A stretch of DNA of 64,000 nucleotides, taken from assembly GCF_020283565.1 (NCBI RefSeq), contig NC_060059.1, forward strand, positions 15,569,501-15,633,500, given 5' to 3'. How positions within the stretch are numbered: position 1 is the stretch's first letter; the number at the start of each line of letters is the position of its first letter. The notes under the pieces were generated by a model. It made no database searches and was not told the origin of the DNA. It saw nothing but the letters and a program-made list of their open reading frames with translations. This document shows, in pieces, positions 12,772 through 25,225 of this stretch. The stretch is from Trifolium pratense. Lineage: Eukaryota; Streptophyta; Magnoliopsida; Fabales; Fabaceae. The position numbers and the translations under genes were made by a program.

Positions 12772-13944
12772 CAGAGGCGTCTCTGAGTTTTAGGAGACTC
12801 TGTGCAAAATTTAGAAGTGGCCCCTTAATAAAAAAAATATAATTTTTTTTTTAAAAAAAAATTATCGATTTAAATTGTATATAATATAAAAAAAATCATT
12901 TTTATTCTTGTAATCATATAAATTATCAATATTAAACCAATTGCATTAAATCAAATAGAACAAGAAATACAAAATAATTATCTTTGTATATAACGTTAAA
13001 AAGGAACATCTTAATCTAAGATTAAATTTTATGCAAAGATTAAAATGGACTAGAACTATATTTCCGAGTATAGATAACTAATCTATTGATACTCATATGA
13101 TATTTTATGAACATTAATAATATATTACTATTATTTTAGGACCTAAAATTTAACCTATTAATATACATCTGATATTTTATGGGTATAAATAATATATAAG
13201 TAATATTCTTGTTCAAAAAATATATAAGTAATATTACAGGACCTCAAAATTTTGAGTTGAGGCCCGATGCCGTCGCACTTCCCGCTAGAGGTGGGAACAG
13301 GCCAGGCCGGCCTACATGGCCTTAAGGCCTAGCCTACATAGGCTCAGGCCAGGCCAGCCTATTTCTTTAAATAGAGCAGGCCAATGCTTTTTTATAAGCC
13401 TATTTAGCTAAAAAGGCCAGGCCGCAGGCCATTAAAAAAGCCTTTGAGGCCTACTAGGCCGGCCTATTTAAGTTAACATGAATAATATTTTTATTACGAT
13501 TATTATTTATATATTAAAATTTATACTTTGATTAAATTATAAATCTATTAACTTTTTAAGTAATTTAAGTTTATTAATCTACATTAGTTTTTAACATATA
13601 TAAATGTATTATTATAAACTAGAATTGAAATATGATGACATATATAGTCAAATTCTCTAAAATATCAAATGGAACATTATTTTATTAGTTCATAAGTATA
13701 TTTCAAAATAAATATAATTATTTATTTAAATATGTTCATATGAAATAGACTTTTAAACAGGCTAACAGGCCACATCAGACTTTCAAAAGGCCAGGCTCAG
13801 GCCTAGAATTTAAGTCTATGATAGGCCACAGGCCAGACTCAGACCTTCGATTTTTTGACAGGCCAGGCTCAGGCTTGGCAAAGCCTAGCTCGGCCTAGCC
13901 TATTCCCACCTCTACTTCCCGCACATGTGTGCAGGCCGGCTCTG
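12772..13944. mobile_element. hAT-like element inserted in the SINE
   Basis: It begins CAGAGGCGTCTCTG and ends CAGGCCGGCTCTG, the CAGAGGCGG-type ends typical of plant hAT elements. It is flanked by AGGATTGG (12764-12771) and AGGATCGG (13945-13952), an 8-bp target duplication with one mismatch. It is non-coding and carries a second hAT-like element inside it. Confidence 0.75.
13286..13914. mobile_element. hAT-type MITE nested in the larger hAT-like element
   Basis: The terminal inverted repeats begin TAGAGGTGGGAACAGGCC and TAGAGGTGGGAATAGGCT. A perfect 8-bp target duplication CTTCCCGC lies at 13278-13285 and 13915-13922. The interior (629 bp in all) is full of AGGCC/GGCCT words and codes for nothing. 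Confidence 0.88.
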
Positions 13945-14030
13945 AGGATCGGAGTTCAAATTTCGATCATCTTACTTATCTACCTTAAGAGTAAAATTTC
14001 TAATCACTGGGCTACTTGACAAAATAATAA

Positions 14031-14767
14031 TAATAATAATATAATGTAAAGGTAAATTTATAGGTTTAAATTACATAATTTTCTGGAAAAAAAATAAATA
14101 ATGATTAATCTTACATAAATGTTGCTTAAAACAAACAAAACACATGCTAAAAATTAATTTATGGTAAAATTTAAACGACTTCTAAACAATACGGTGAAAA
14201 AGCATTTACCCCTGAATTTGGATCCTCTCGAGTGCAGTTTAAGAGTGTGAAGAAAATTAAATTAAAAATATAACGAGAGAGAAGAAAATAATGAAAGAGA
14301 AAGACAAATAAAAAAGAACAAGAAAGAGAGGACAAAACAGAAAAACCACCTGAGGATTCAAATCTTAATATGGATACAAAGGTCAAAACAAGCCCAATTA
14401 AAGGCCGGTGTCAAGAATCGCCGGAAGTCAAGTTTACGAAATTTTGAAATTAGACATTGATTTAAAATTCAATTTATGACCACAATATAAATGTAAATTT
14501 TGAAGAGAAAAATTTATATATATATGGCGAATTATACAAATAAAATTCACAAACCAAGTTTGTTTAGACATACATTACTACAAATTATTTACACATGACA
14601 ATAAGACAATACATAAATGTTTTCATCACTATAGCTAGCAGTAAGACACACATAATTCACTCCATATTTACATATTATGTTGAAAGTTTTAACAACTAGG
14701 CACTAGCTAGCAACAAACGTACACACATAAAAACAGAGGAAATTAGTTTTATTAACTTTATTTACAT
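14031..14767. other. Intergenic, downstream of the HIPP gene
   Basis: AT-rich sequence between the SINE and the stop codon of the HIPP gene, whose 3' UTR should run leftward from 14767. I see no other feature. Confidence 0.5.
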
Positions 14768-17648
14768 TTACATAACAGAACATGCATGAACATTATCATC
14801 ATTAAACATGTTACTAACTTGGTCATCACCACGTTGAGACACATGAATGGTCCCATGTCTATCTGGGAGATTATAACCATGTCTATAGTAATTGTAACTT
14901 TCTTTGAACTCATTTGTTGTATCTTTGAAATAATTGCTAGCTGATGTGAAGTATAATGGTGGATTTGGGTATGGCCAAAATTCAGCTCTTTTTCCTGCTC
15001 TTCTAATTGCTTTAAGCACTTTGTTTCTTTCCACATATCCTGTAACTGTTACTCTCTCCATCTCTAAGTCCACTTTCACTGAATCTATGCCTGTTAAACT
15101 ACCCTCGTTAATTTGGAGTATTTACCCAATAACTAACTATAATAAAGCACATGCATATATAAAAATAATAGTTGGTTACAAAGTTAATTGTGGATATCAG
15201 TGCAACCACATGCAAATTTATATATGTGATTTATTTTTATTAGATGATCAATAAATAAATACCCTTAAATTATTAGTTTTGGGTTCCACTTTCAATTGGT
15301 AGGGACATCGCACTATATGTGTAGGAGTTCGGGTTCGAACCCGTGTCATTTCACTTATTCACGTTTAAGGTGAATTTTCTAGCCACTAGACTACTTGCCA
15401 AAAAAAACATCTCCCCTATTTTATAGTAAATAATAATAGTGGATCATCGAACACTTGAGATATATGAAAAACAAAATTAATTACCTTTGAGCTTGTAAAC
15501 GGCGTTTTTAACAACTCTTTCACAACCTGTACAGCACATCCTTACTTTCAACTCAACAGTCTGAAACAAATGAGTTCCACTTTCAGTTGCTTGAAACACT
15601 CATTTCATAATATGGGATTCAATATATATGTGGGGCTATATTAGTGTTCTCACTATTAATTTTTTTTTTTTTTGAAGAAGCTAAAATGAGATATATATTA
15701 AACTAAACATAGTCACCTCAGCACAAGGTGTGCCTAGATGAGCTACCAGAGTTTACAGAAAGACAGAAAATTAAAAAATAATCTAAAGTGAATTTTAAAG
15801 GTGAAATCATAAACATAACTCATGAGAGAATTTAAATTTGTTTTTAATATATATATATATATATATAGATTTAGCAAAATAAATCAGATCAATTAACATG
15901 TATTTTAGTATGGACCGAACCGTAAAAATAAAAAATAATTAGGTTTTTTTGCCCAATTAGCTCATACAAAACTTGGGGAAAGCTTCTTTTGGCACTCTAT
16001 CAACTTTTCGCGCGTTTTTTTAGTTTTCTATTTTACCTTTCCGCTAGTTAAGTAGCGAACATTATGAAAAATTAGAATTTTGAGGAAAAAACACTCTCTA
16101 CATGAAATCCAGGATTTTAAACGTCAGCTACTTAAGTATTAAGTAGTGGAAGTTATAAAAATGAAAAATTTGAGGAAAAAAAATGTCCCCCAAACATGAA
16201 AATTTCAAGATTTTAAAAGTATAAGACATTATAAAAAGGGAAGTTTGAGAAAGAAAAAACACTCCCGTAACATGAAATTTTCAAGAGAAAAAAGGTAGGG
16301 TGCCAAGAGAAATATTCAAACTTGGGCCGATTGGGCTAACCTTTTGGGTTTCAGGCCCATTACTAATATCTTGATGTAATTTAAAAAAAAAAGTAAGAAC
16401 TTTAAAAAGTATCATCTAATTTTAAACTCATTCATAAAAATATATTTAAATATGTGAACTTAATAAAATGATATAGATTTACCTAAAAAATTTAAAGTTT
16501 ATAAATTATTATATAGTTTAGTTCAATAAAAAATTAGTTCATATATCACCAAATAAATATTTAGTGTTAATGTAAAAAGTTTACACTTGCATCCAATTAT
16601 ATATCACCAAATAAATCATTATGAAAAATTATATTAAAGTGACAAAAAATAAAAGGAGCGAATAAACTAAAAAAATTTATCAAAAAAAAAAAAACTAAAA
16701 AATTTAAACGGACTGGACTCACCCATTAACCCACATAACCCAAAGTGGTTGGATCAGACTTAATAACATGCAACTCAATAACAAACCGACTAGGACCATA
16801 TTTAACCAATTTATGTAGTTCGATCCATCGGTTTAAAGTAGCTTCGTCGGTCTATTTATAATTCTACTAAAACAGACCTAGGAAAAAATGGTTTAAATGT
16901 GAACTCCCATAATTTTTAATAAAATATTGTATCATTTACCTTTTTATTTTTATAAAACCTATTATGTTACTATATAAAAAGGTTCACGAATAAATCCCTT
17001 TTATTTAGGTTCATATTAGAGAGAAATATGATATTGAGTTTCTATTTTCACTCTTTTATTCCTTGTTTGACAAGATTGTTGACATGTAATTATGAATTAT
17101 GATGTTATATATAGTTTTTCATTCTTACATTTTTTTTTATCTTTATGGTTCATGTTTTTTCAATTTTTTTGGAGATGTTACGTTATGATAAAACTATAAC
17201 AATATTTCAAGTTATATTGGAGGAAAAAATTATTCATTTTTAAAAAGCTCTCAATAACTTGCAAAACAATCCTTAATTTTTATTCATTAAAAATAATATT
17301 ATTTTACCGAAACAGTTTTAACTTATTTCATTCATCGAAATAATTTCAATATAGGATGAGATATGATTAAACTCCTGCCTACTAGAAAAAGAAATGATTA
17401 GTTGATCAATCATACTAGAACTTATGTATATAGATACATAAACATTAATTAACAAGAACAAATAATCATATGGTAATTAAACTAAGCATGAAGCCAATTA
17501 CCTGCAAGGAAATTGGTCGACCCTTTGGCATGTTGAACTTCTTATTGGTTTTGTGATTATTATTATTATTATGAGTTGGTTGAATAAACCAACGGTTTAT
17601 AAAGGAAGAAATTTCATAGCCAAAAGTTCTATATAATAAAGAAGCCAT
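14768..17648 (-). CDS. Heavy-metal-associated isoprenylated plant protein (HIPP)
   Basis: Predicted small metallochaperone-like protein, tethered to membranes by prenylation. Three exons, 17648-17502, 15560-15485 and 15090-14768, join in frame to 181 residues with GT-AG introns. The HMA domain spans about residues 48-115 and contains the metal-binding MCCTGC motif (residues 57-62). The C-terminus DNVHACSVM ends in a CaaX prenylation box (C178). The conserved stretch GKRAEFWPYP follows the HMA domain, as in Arabidopsis HIPP members with an otherwise short tail. The start is the ATG at 17648, with A at -3 and G at +4; the open frame runs upstream only to a TTG at 17663. The N-terminal 45 residues, with an Asn run, are lineage-variable. 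The large first intron holds a Mutator-type MITE and the second a SINE. Metal specificity cannot be told from sequence. Confidence 0.93.
15300..15402 (+). mobile_element. SINE copy in the second intron of the HIPP gene
   Basis: It carries an A-box-like 'tcaattggtaggg', a B-box GGGTTCGAACCC and the family tail 'agccactagactacttg' followed by A-rich sequence. Same family as 26286-26413, and antisense to the host gene. Confidence 0.65.
15978..16317. mobile_element. Mutator-type MITE in the first HIPP intron
   Basis: The ends GAAAGCTTCTTTTGGCAC and GAATATTTCTCTTGGCAC (right end in reverse complement) form imperfect inverted repeats. A perfect 9-bp target duplication AAACTTGGG lies at 15969-15977 and 16318-16326. 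The 340 bp are non-coding. Confidence 0.78.
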
Positions 17649-18300
17649 GATTAATGTAAACAAGGAAGGAAGAACAACTAAGGAAGAAATCAGAAATAGA
17701 ATATATTCCCTTTTGCGATTTGTATCTCAAGAATGATAATAATATTTTCATATCAATCTATAGACTTATATATACCATTAATTGGCATATGCTTACTTAA
17801 AATATATAGTACAAAATTAAATTATTAAAAAGCATCATATTCTTTTAATACATATATAGTAGATATTTATATGAAACATTTCACTCAACTAAACAAAGTG
17901 ATGTTACAACCTCTCAGACAGGAATGGTATCTAGAACGATTGAGGAAATGGGAATAAAACAAGTCTTGTGGGATATGGATGAGATTAAAAATTGAAAAAT
18001 GAGTTTGGATCAATGCTAAGGACAAATATATTCTTATAATCTTTTTTTTTTTTTTTTTTATATATATACTATCTATGAAAGTTATTAGACAAATGTGCCC
18101 AATTGTCTCAACAAAATTAAATTCTATTCCCATGCAAGATATTGCATTTTGCAGTTGTTTGTCTTTCAACGCTATCCATCCACAGTTTTCCCATATTTAA
18201 CAGAAACTACAAATGAAAGATTCTTCTTGTCTGCCTCAAAAAAAAAAAAAAATCATTTGGTTTTTCTAACACTATGATAATTTGAGAGTATTTATAGAAA
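17649..18300. other. HIPP upstream region
   Basis: Presumed 5' UTR and promoter of the minus-strand HIPP gene. It is AT-rich with poly-T and TA runs near 18042-18067. No specific element can be assigned. Confidence 0.4.
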
Positions 18301-18305
18301 ACTAA

Positions 18306-19138
18306 TGTTGTTTTTGATTTAAAAAAAAAAAACAGTTTTAGAAAAAGCTACGGCTGAAAATCTTATTGGTTGAGTCGTGGATGAATATGCTCTCTTTAAG
18401 ACGTTTCACAACACTATCCAAAATTGTGCAAGATAGACTATCAACCGTGAAGTCCTCGGGATAAAACAGTCTCCTCAATTTAAATACTGAATTGCTACTG
18501 CACTGTAGAATTCGGGCAGAGATACACCCTCTATTGATTTGATTTGATGAATCAATCTATAATTGATACACGAGTATCAATTCAGTATGGCTAGAAAGCC
18601 ACTCGATGAAACAACAAAGAAAAGAAATTTTTATTTCGGTGAAGAAGCAAGCAGAGAGAATGAAAAAATAGATATTGAGAATTTTGATGAACTGGAGAAT
18701 AAGAAACGCAAAACTGCTATTTGAAGAGTAAGTGGGGAACTGAATAATAGGAATCAGTTGAGCCTTATAAGATGAAAATGTGATCAGTAAAATAAGGCAA
18801 AACATAACGGATAGGTGCTGACGCAAATAACCGTCCATGACTTGGTCTTGCGCACAATTAACATGTGTGAAGCCCAAGCCCGGTCCGACGGACGGCGGCG
18901 GCGGTGCGCACATGTGTGATAATCGACAAGGAGGGCGTGGTCCATCGCTTACAAAAAGGGTACCCCTTGGGACACACCCCAAGAGGACACTTTTCTATAT
19001 ATAAACACTTCTAAGAGGTGTGTTCCCTCCAATGTGAGACTTGGAAATGCTTTTTTCAATTCACACTTCTCTTAGTTCATAACTTGTGTTTACTCTATAC
19101 CAAGTCTTTTCCTTCAAGTTTCACATCATGTTCCAACA
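18306..19138 (-). mobile_element. Solo LTR of an LTR retrotransposon
   Basis: The segment starts TGTTG and ends CAACA (TG...CA), 833 bp, with the exact 5-bp target duplication ACTAA at 18301-18305 and 19139-19143. On the minus strand it reads like an LTR: TGTTGGAACATG start, a TATATATAG run, and a poorly coding GC-rich middle. No internal domain or second LTR is present, so it is a solo LTR left by LTR-LTR recombination. The family is probably Copia, by feel only. Confidence 0.8.
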
Positions 19139-19359
19139 ACTAACGAGAACAAGTCATATACATGTGAATTGAAAGTTAGTTGTAAGTATCATATACATGC
19201 AAATCTATTTATGTAGTTTGTTTTATAATTTGTTGTGGGATAAATATTTCAAATTATCAAAGAGTAGTGTAGACTTCACCCAATCATTTTGTAAAAAAAT
19301 ATAATAAAAAAACTTTTTGACAACACACAATTATCAATGATCATCGGGGTTAACATAAA

Positions 19360-20024
19360 GAACTCTTCTCTCTCGACCCCCTCATTTCTTTTCTACCTCC
19401 TGAATTTACATTTTTGCCCTTGGGGGTACTTCAGTTTGACCAAATAATGGGTACTGGTACAGAAACAGAGCATAAACTTTTCTCAAACTTGCAGGTAGAT
19501 TTTCTCATGCTATACTTAATGAAATTTAACAATTCCGGTGTCAATCTTGTAGTAAATTTTGTCTTCTTTACACTAGATTAAAAATCATTAGCATACGACC
19601 TATATTCAGAGAGCTATGACAAATTTACCACAAGTATCTCTACAACATTTTGCAGAAACTTTTCTCAAACTTGTAGGTAGATTTACTCATACTATACTTA
19701 ATGAAATTTAACAATTCCGGTGTCAATCTTGTAGTAAATTTTGTCTTCTTTACATTGGATTAAAAATCATTAGCATACGACTTATATTCAGAGAGCTATG
19801 CCAAATTTACCACAGGTAGCTACACGAATTTTCACATAAATTTTTCTTCTTTTTGGGCGGTATATGTTATTTCGGTTTATATAAACCGAATTTTTTTTCC
19901 ATGTTTAAAAACTTCAGTTCGTAAAATCTGAAGTTTGTTGGCAAAATTTTTCCAAACCGCAAGGGGCAAAATTAGATTTTTGGGGGGTAGAAAAGAAATG
20001 AGGGGGGTCGGGAGAGAAAAGTTC
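19360..20024. mobile_element. Mutator-type MITE with an internal tandem duplication
   Basis: The terminal inverted repeats run for about 60 bp (GAACTCTTCTCTCTCGACCC and, in reverse complement, GAACTTTTCTCTCCCGACCC). A perfect 9-bp target duplication TAACATAAA lies at 19351-19359 and 20025-20033. Inside, a block of about 180 bp is repeated head to tail with a period of 182 bp (from 19474 and from 19656). Confidence 0.88.
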
Positions 20025-20033
20025 TAACATAAA

Positions 20034-21413
20034 TTGGGTATGTTCTCGCTAAAGTCTAGTTTCACTAGAGATCAATTTTTGGGTACTTGGATTTCTCACT
20101 GTTACTACGTCAGATAGTTATAGTTCTCAGCTATCCAATTTAAATTGACGAATTTATAAAGGAAACTCTGGTTAGACTTAGTAGCTATAAATGGCATGTG
20201 GCCGATGCAACAATAAATGCATTTGTTTAACCTTTAAAAAATAATTTTGTTTTGTAAAAATATAGAGATTTTTTTTAGAAATTTTTAAAAAATATGTGTA
20301 ACATACGCACTCAATGTCTGCTTATGAGAGAATAGAGCTCGGTGGCTGATCTAAAAGAAATAAGATGACAAAATTTTCAGAATATAATTCATATTAGTTG
20401 GGGAAATTTACATGGTATATAGTTTTGAAGAAGCTCAGTGAGCATATTGGACCGATATTTGTTATCTAAAGGTGCAAATGGAGGATTGGCACGTTTCTGG
20501 CCATGGATGGGGGTGACCATGATATCTCCAATCACTTACCAATATAACTTCTCTGCCTTAACATCAATTATAGGGTCCCATACCCTTTAGAATAGTCAAT
20601 TGTTGGTTATGCACAAGGAATTCAAAATCTTACTAAAAAAATGTTGGAAGTCTTTTGATCTTAGAGGTCATAAAGCTTTTCTATTAGACTTTACTTACCT
20701 CGCAGTTACGAACTACGGATTATCGAATCTCTTCTTCTGAAAATCAAAGGGTTTATACACACACAAAAAAAGACTGGTCCGGTGAAAAAAAGGAATTTTT
20801 AGATGGGTTTGTCTAAACATCGACTCGTGTGAGACTATTTGAAAAATTGATGAAAATAACTTATATATTATAGACTATTTTTAACTTATTTTTACAAGTT
20901 CTTCAAAATAATTTACAAATACAACTTAAAATTATAGAAAAACAACTTTATTTTATTTTTTAATAAAAATATTTTATACATAAATATTTATCTTAATGCA
21001 TGCTACGTATAAACTAAGTTGATTAATCTAACACGGCTTCAAGTCAAAAAGTGTAAAGATGCAACTTTAATTTAATCCAAGTGAGTTGCACGTAGATTCC
21101 CAAAATAAAACATCATTTATCAGTAATCGATTATTTGCTTGCGTGTAACGTGTTTGGAAGGAATAAGGATGCTATCGTTATTTATTGACTAAACAACGCG
21201 CTTGAAGAAATTTTGTGCCATGGATCTTAATTAAGGAGTATACCATTCATTATGGAATGGAATATATTGAAAAATCTCACAAGTGTCAAAATATGCCAAC
21301 CGTATCAATACAACTCTTATTTCATTTCATTATTATAATAATTTTTTTAACAAGTGTGAAGTGTCATTAAGGAATTTATTTATATATATAAAAAAAAATA
21401 TAAGTTGTGCTAA
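20034..21413. other. Intergenic, AT-rich
   Basis: No coding region or bounded repeat was recognised here. Some of the sequence, for example 20830-20990, resembles decayed miniature elements. Confidence 0.4.
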
Positions 21414-21615
21414 CAATGAATTGGTTTAAGTGGTAATTAAGTGTCTTGGTCCCTTTAAACATATAGTTAGAGGTTCGATTCCAGACTTATATATATATAG
21501 AGAAAATTTGGTTGGAATGAGAGAATTCATCTTGTGTGTCCCACAAGTTTTCCGACTGAGATTATTAACGCTGACATCGGTGTAAACTTCATATTAATAC
21601 TATAGTAACAAAAAA
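21414..21615 (+). mobile_element. SINE-like element
   Basis: An A-box-like 'gaattggtttaagtgg' and a B-box AGGTTCGATTCC are spaced as in tRNA-derived SINEs, followed by a non-tRNA body and an A-rich tail (about 21606-21615). The target duplication was not resolved. Confidence 0.5.
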
Positions 21616-21657
21616 AAATAGTTATTTTGTTAATGAAATAAGCATACTACTTTGCTC

Positions 21658-21768
21658 ATGTGAGCATACATCAGTTGGTAAGAACATCATATTATATATA
21701 CTAATCTCGGAGTTCGAATTTGAAATTCACTTATTCATTTGAAATAATAAATTTTAATCGCCGAGCAT
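21658..21768 (+). mobile_element. SINE copy (same family as 26286-26413)
   Basis: It contains 'catcagttggtaagaacatc' as A-box region, GGAGTTCGAATTT as B-box, and 'cacttattca' plus a decayed tail. It matches the family in order and spacing. Confidence 0.6.
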
Positions 21769-21782
21769 ATATCCCTTGTTGA

Positions 21783-21935
21783 TACTCCCTCCGGTACTTA
21801 ATATAAGAAAAAGTTAACTTTTTAGATACATGGAATGATCGATGTATTTGAACTAAAAATAGATCAAATACATTCAACATTCTATGAATCTAAAAAGCAA
21901 ACTCTCTCTTATATTAAGGACTAAAGAGAATACTA
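21783..21935. mobile_element. Stowaway-like MITE
   Basis: It begins TACTCCCTCCGGTACTTAA, the CTCCCTCCG end typical of plant Stowaway elements. The other end is a degenerate inverted copy ('cttatattaaggactaaaga'). TA borders are present on both sides. Confidence 0.6.
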
Positions 21936-22754
21936 ATGTCAAAAAAAAAAGGACTAAAGAGAATACAAATTTTAAATTTAAACTGATTTTTTAGGTACTA
22001 ACATCTTTACATTTACTAATTGAACTATATTGAGGGAACATTATTTCATTTTTATTTTACAAAATATTATTCTTTCTATTGTTGGACTTATGCCATATCC
22101 ACAAGGGAATCCTTGGTTTAATCAACTCAATTGTTTCTTTAAAAAGGGCATTTTCATCTTGATATATAGTTTTATCTAGCAAGAGCTTCTTGATAGTTGA
22201 TATGCCACTTTGATTCCTGAAATGCCTATAATATTCTTACAGAATATATAGCATTATTTGTAAATATGACTTGCCAGAACAAATAATGTGGAATAATGCT
22301 ACTAATAATCCAAAGGGTACTATGACATCTACAAACTTTGGGAAAAAGGTTCTAGATTTAGAGGCTAAAAATGATTGGGATAATATCTTGTCTATTTGAT
22401 AGCTATAATTCATCTACTACTAGTGCAAACTAATGATTCTATAATTGATTTCTGATTATATTTACCTATGTCAAAAAATCTAGTGATTTACATTTGGCTG
22501 CGTTTTCTAAAATAATCTATTTATATTTGACCATATTGTACGTAAAAGAGTCGGGGGTTTCGAAGGGTGTTCGGAGAAGCGGCCGCATATGACACCAAAA
22601 TTTTAGAGGCATCAATATATTGCCAAGTACATTATTTTATTTGGATTGGTTGAATTGTTATTTTCTCAACTTTTTTTGTTACAAGTTATTTTCTCAACTT
22701 TCAAAAAATGGAACTCTTAAAGGAAGCTTAACATGAATTAGCACGGACAGAATC

Positions 22755-23156
22755 ACACACACTCAGAAAATATGGAAGAGATTACAAGCTTTAGGAGCAA
22801 TAACTTTTGCATAATCCTTCTCCACTATAGTCATTGAAATTCAGGTTTGCACATTCCTTCTCCATTTTAGCTTTTTACACAAATGCAAATTATTACATAG
22901 AATAAAGCATGTTTGTTCTGTTGCATAGGACGCCATAAAATCTTCAGCTGAGCAAAATACAATTAAAAGGGCAACTGTGGTGAGCATTGTAAGTATTACA
23001 ACATTTTATCTATTGTGTGGAAGCATGAATTATGCAACCTTTGCAGATCATGCACATGAAAACCTACTAACTGAATTCGGTTTCTATGACCATAACCTAT
23101 ATTGGCTTCTCGACGTTGCCAACATTGCGGTGGTTGTGCACTTAATTGGGGCATAA
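22755..23156 (+). pseudogene. Amino acid permease (AAP-type) gene fragment
   Basis: Two exons can be read. The first, about 22764-22844, encodes QKIWKRLQALGAITFA, then a stop where the family has Tyr, then FSTIVIEIQ, and ends at a GT donor. The second, 22929-23156 after an AG, is open and encodes DAIKSSAEQNTIKRA...LLCGSMNYATFADHAHENLLTEFGFYD, then LLDVANIAVVVHLIGA and a stop. This matches the central transmembrane region of plant amino acid permeases. Upstream and downstream exons are missing; the right side runs directly into repeat sequence at about 23163. The in-frame stop and double truncation mark it as dead. The source gene is not in the window. Confidence 0.85.
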
Positions 23157-23162
23157 TAGGTA

Positions 23163-23820
23163 GTAATTGAAGGTGTGAAAACACAAGAACGGAGGGTTGA
23201 ATTGTGTTTTAAGATAAACTAAAACTTTTTCAAAGTCTCAGCTTAAGCAAAAATTACAGCGGATAAAACAAAGTAAACACAATATAAGAGAGATCAGAGG
23301 GAGAGAGAAGACACAAGCAGATTTATACCGGTTCCTCTCACAAAACGAGAATAATCCAGTCCCCTTGCACTTCCAAAAGATTTCACTATAATCACACAAG
23401 ATTACAAATGCTCAAGCACACAGCAAGATACACAATGCTCAAGCACACAACAAGAGACTTCTCAAATTTAAGAATGAAATAAAGTTTGTTGAATTAATAC
23501 AAAGCACTAATGAAACCTTAAGACTAAAATACAATGAGTACAAACAGACTTCAAAGTATTTTGAATGTGAAGGTCCTTGTAACTTTGACTGACATGAAAG
23601 TGACTTTTCATTGCGCAGAGAACTAGTTATCTTCTGAAGACTTCTTGCTTCTGATTCACCGTAGCTTCAGAGTCAAAGGCTTTAGAGTCAAAAGTCTATC
23701 AGAACTTCCTTGCTTCTGAGACCTTATCAGAGCATTTTTTTTTTCTGAACATGTTTGTTTTCTTCATATCTTAAGATCATCAGAATTTGCTTATAATGGT
23801 CTTGCACACTAGATTAAAAA
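23163..23820. repeat. Unclassified repeat, possibly part of an LTR
   Basis: It begins 'tgtgaaaacacaagaacgga', reads 'gggttgaattgtgtttt' soon after, and may end 'cttgcaca'. Such text recurs in legume repetitive DNA in my experience. No matching target duplication or coding domain is visible, so the class is left open. It abuts the permease fragment. Confidence 0.35.
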
Positions 23821-25225
23821 ATTAGTACTACCAATTGTATATTTAATACTTATTGTTATTATCAAAACTTTATAAATTTAAAACTTGGGGCTTTAGAACC
23901 AATTTTGTTCCAACGGTAATCATATCTTACTACTCTTACGAAGCCATTGTTATATAGTTTAAAGTAACAAAAAAATGTAGTAAAATTTAATTGAACTTTA
24001 TATTTAAAACTTTATATTAAAACTTGGATTTTTTTTTTGGATATTATAAGCTGATATATGTAAACTTTATGAATTTAATCGTCCGCTAAAAGTTAGCCTT
24101 ATCTTCTACTTAACTTTATGAATTATGGATTCAAATGGTATTCGGGAGGAGCGACTGCATATGACACCAATATTTTGTCGTGTGTGTGCGCGCACGCATG
24201 CACGTGCTTCCGTGCGTATGTGTGAAAATAAATAAATTTTAAAATAGACTTAAACTCTTATGATCTCGACAGTAAAATCTATTTAGTGTGAACTTTTCAA
24301 TATTGATATAATTTTTAACTATTCTTATATACCTCAAACTTGTTGTAGTGTGAATTGTAACAATATAAAAAATGTTGGGTTTAATATAAACCAAATCTTC
24401 CCCAGAAGAAATATAAACAAAATATGATATGACTTTTTTTTTTGGAAAAGCTAAAAAATTTGTATAATATTCTTTTTACCTTTGTATAATAATTTTTACA
24501 TCAGTGGTCGACCGAAGTTATTTTGTTAATCTGAATCAAGCAAACACCGCAATAAGATGAGAAAACAAACGAACACCTATAAAGACGGAAAATCAAATGA
24601 ATACCGCATGAAAATGGAAAATCAAAAATCACACTGAGACGACGAAATAAAAAAAAAACTATTCTATATGAAAGTCACTTATTTATTTAAATTAAAAAAA
24701 TGCACATGAATGATTTCGGCTAAAAAAAAGTCTCAAAATCACCCTTTTTAATGAAAGAAAATAAAGAGAAACTTAAAAATAATAATGAAAAACTTAACTC
24801 TCTAAAAATTAGAGTCTGCTTTAAATAAGAATGCATGATAATTAGAACAAAAGACTTATAAAGATTAAATAGAGAGATGAGACACACAACCACCTTCAAT
24901 AAAAAAAAAAATACAAAGAAACATATGTCAAATTATTATGTTTTAGTTTTTTTTAATAAGTGTATTTTTTTTATTTTTCTCCTTATAATTTGGGACGGAG
25001 AGTACGATTACTCATTGTAAAAAACTCAGAAATATAAAGCCATTAGATATTTAAGTTTGGTATAGTGGTGAGAGATTTAAGTATTACGCTAGAGGCCCCG
25101 AATTCGGTCCTCATTTCCATTGTAAAAATAAATAAGACTTCCATTGTAAAAATAAATAAATACATACATAATGTAATCAACTTATTTTTTGACTAAGTAA
25201 CAAATTTAATATTATTTTTTTTACT
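23821..25225. other. Intergenic, AT-rich with repeat fragments
   Basis: A phrase 'gcatatgacaccaatatttt' near 24147 has a near-twin at about 22586. A minus-strand copy of the 'gggtgatttt' repeat lies at about 24530-24770, and a GGGACGGAGAG Stowaway-like end at about 24990. No gene is seen. Confidence 0.4.

Larger units (their letters stand above)
12716..14030 (+). mobile_element. tRNA-derived SINE split by a nested hAT insertion
   Basis: The left part (12716-12771) has a degenerate A-box (AATTCAGTTGG). The right part (13945-14030) has a degenerate B-box (GAGTTCAAATTTC) and the family tail 'ctacttgac'. Joined, they match the SINE copies at 26286-26413, 15300-15402 and 21658-21768. The interruption is a hAT-like element with its own 8-bp target duplication. 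Confidence 0.65.

Noticed and set aside
17649..17663. HIPP start at 17663
   Set aside because: The codon there is TTG; the first ATG in frame is at 17648 and has a good context.
18557..18982. 141-residue minus-strand ORF
   Set aside because: It lies wholly inside the solo LTR at 18306-19138 and shows no domain.
23163..23820. Calling this a complete solo LTR from TGTG to CACA
   Set aside because: The flanking 5-mers (GAAGG and CTAGA) differ and the right edge is only a guess.
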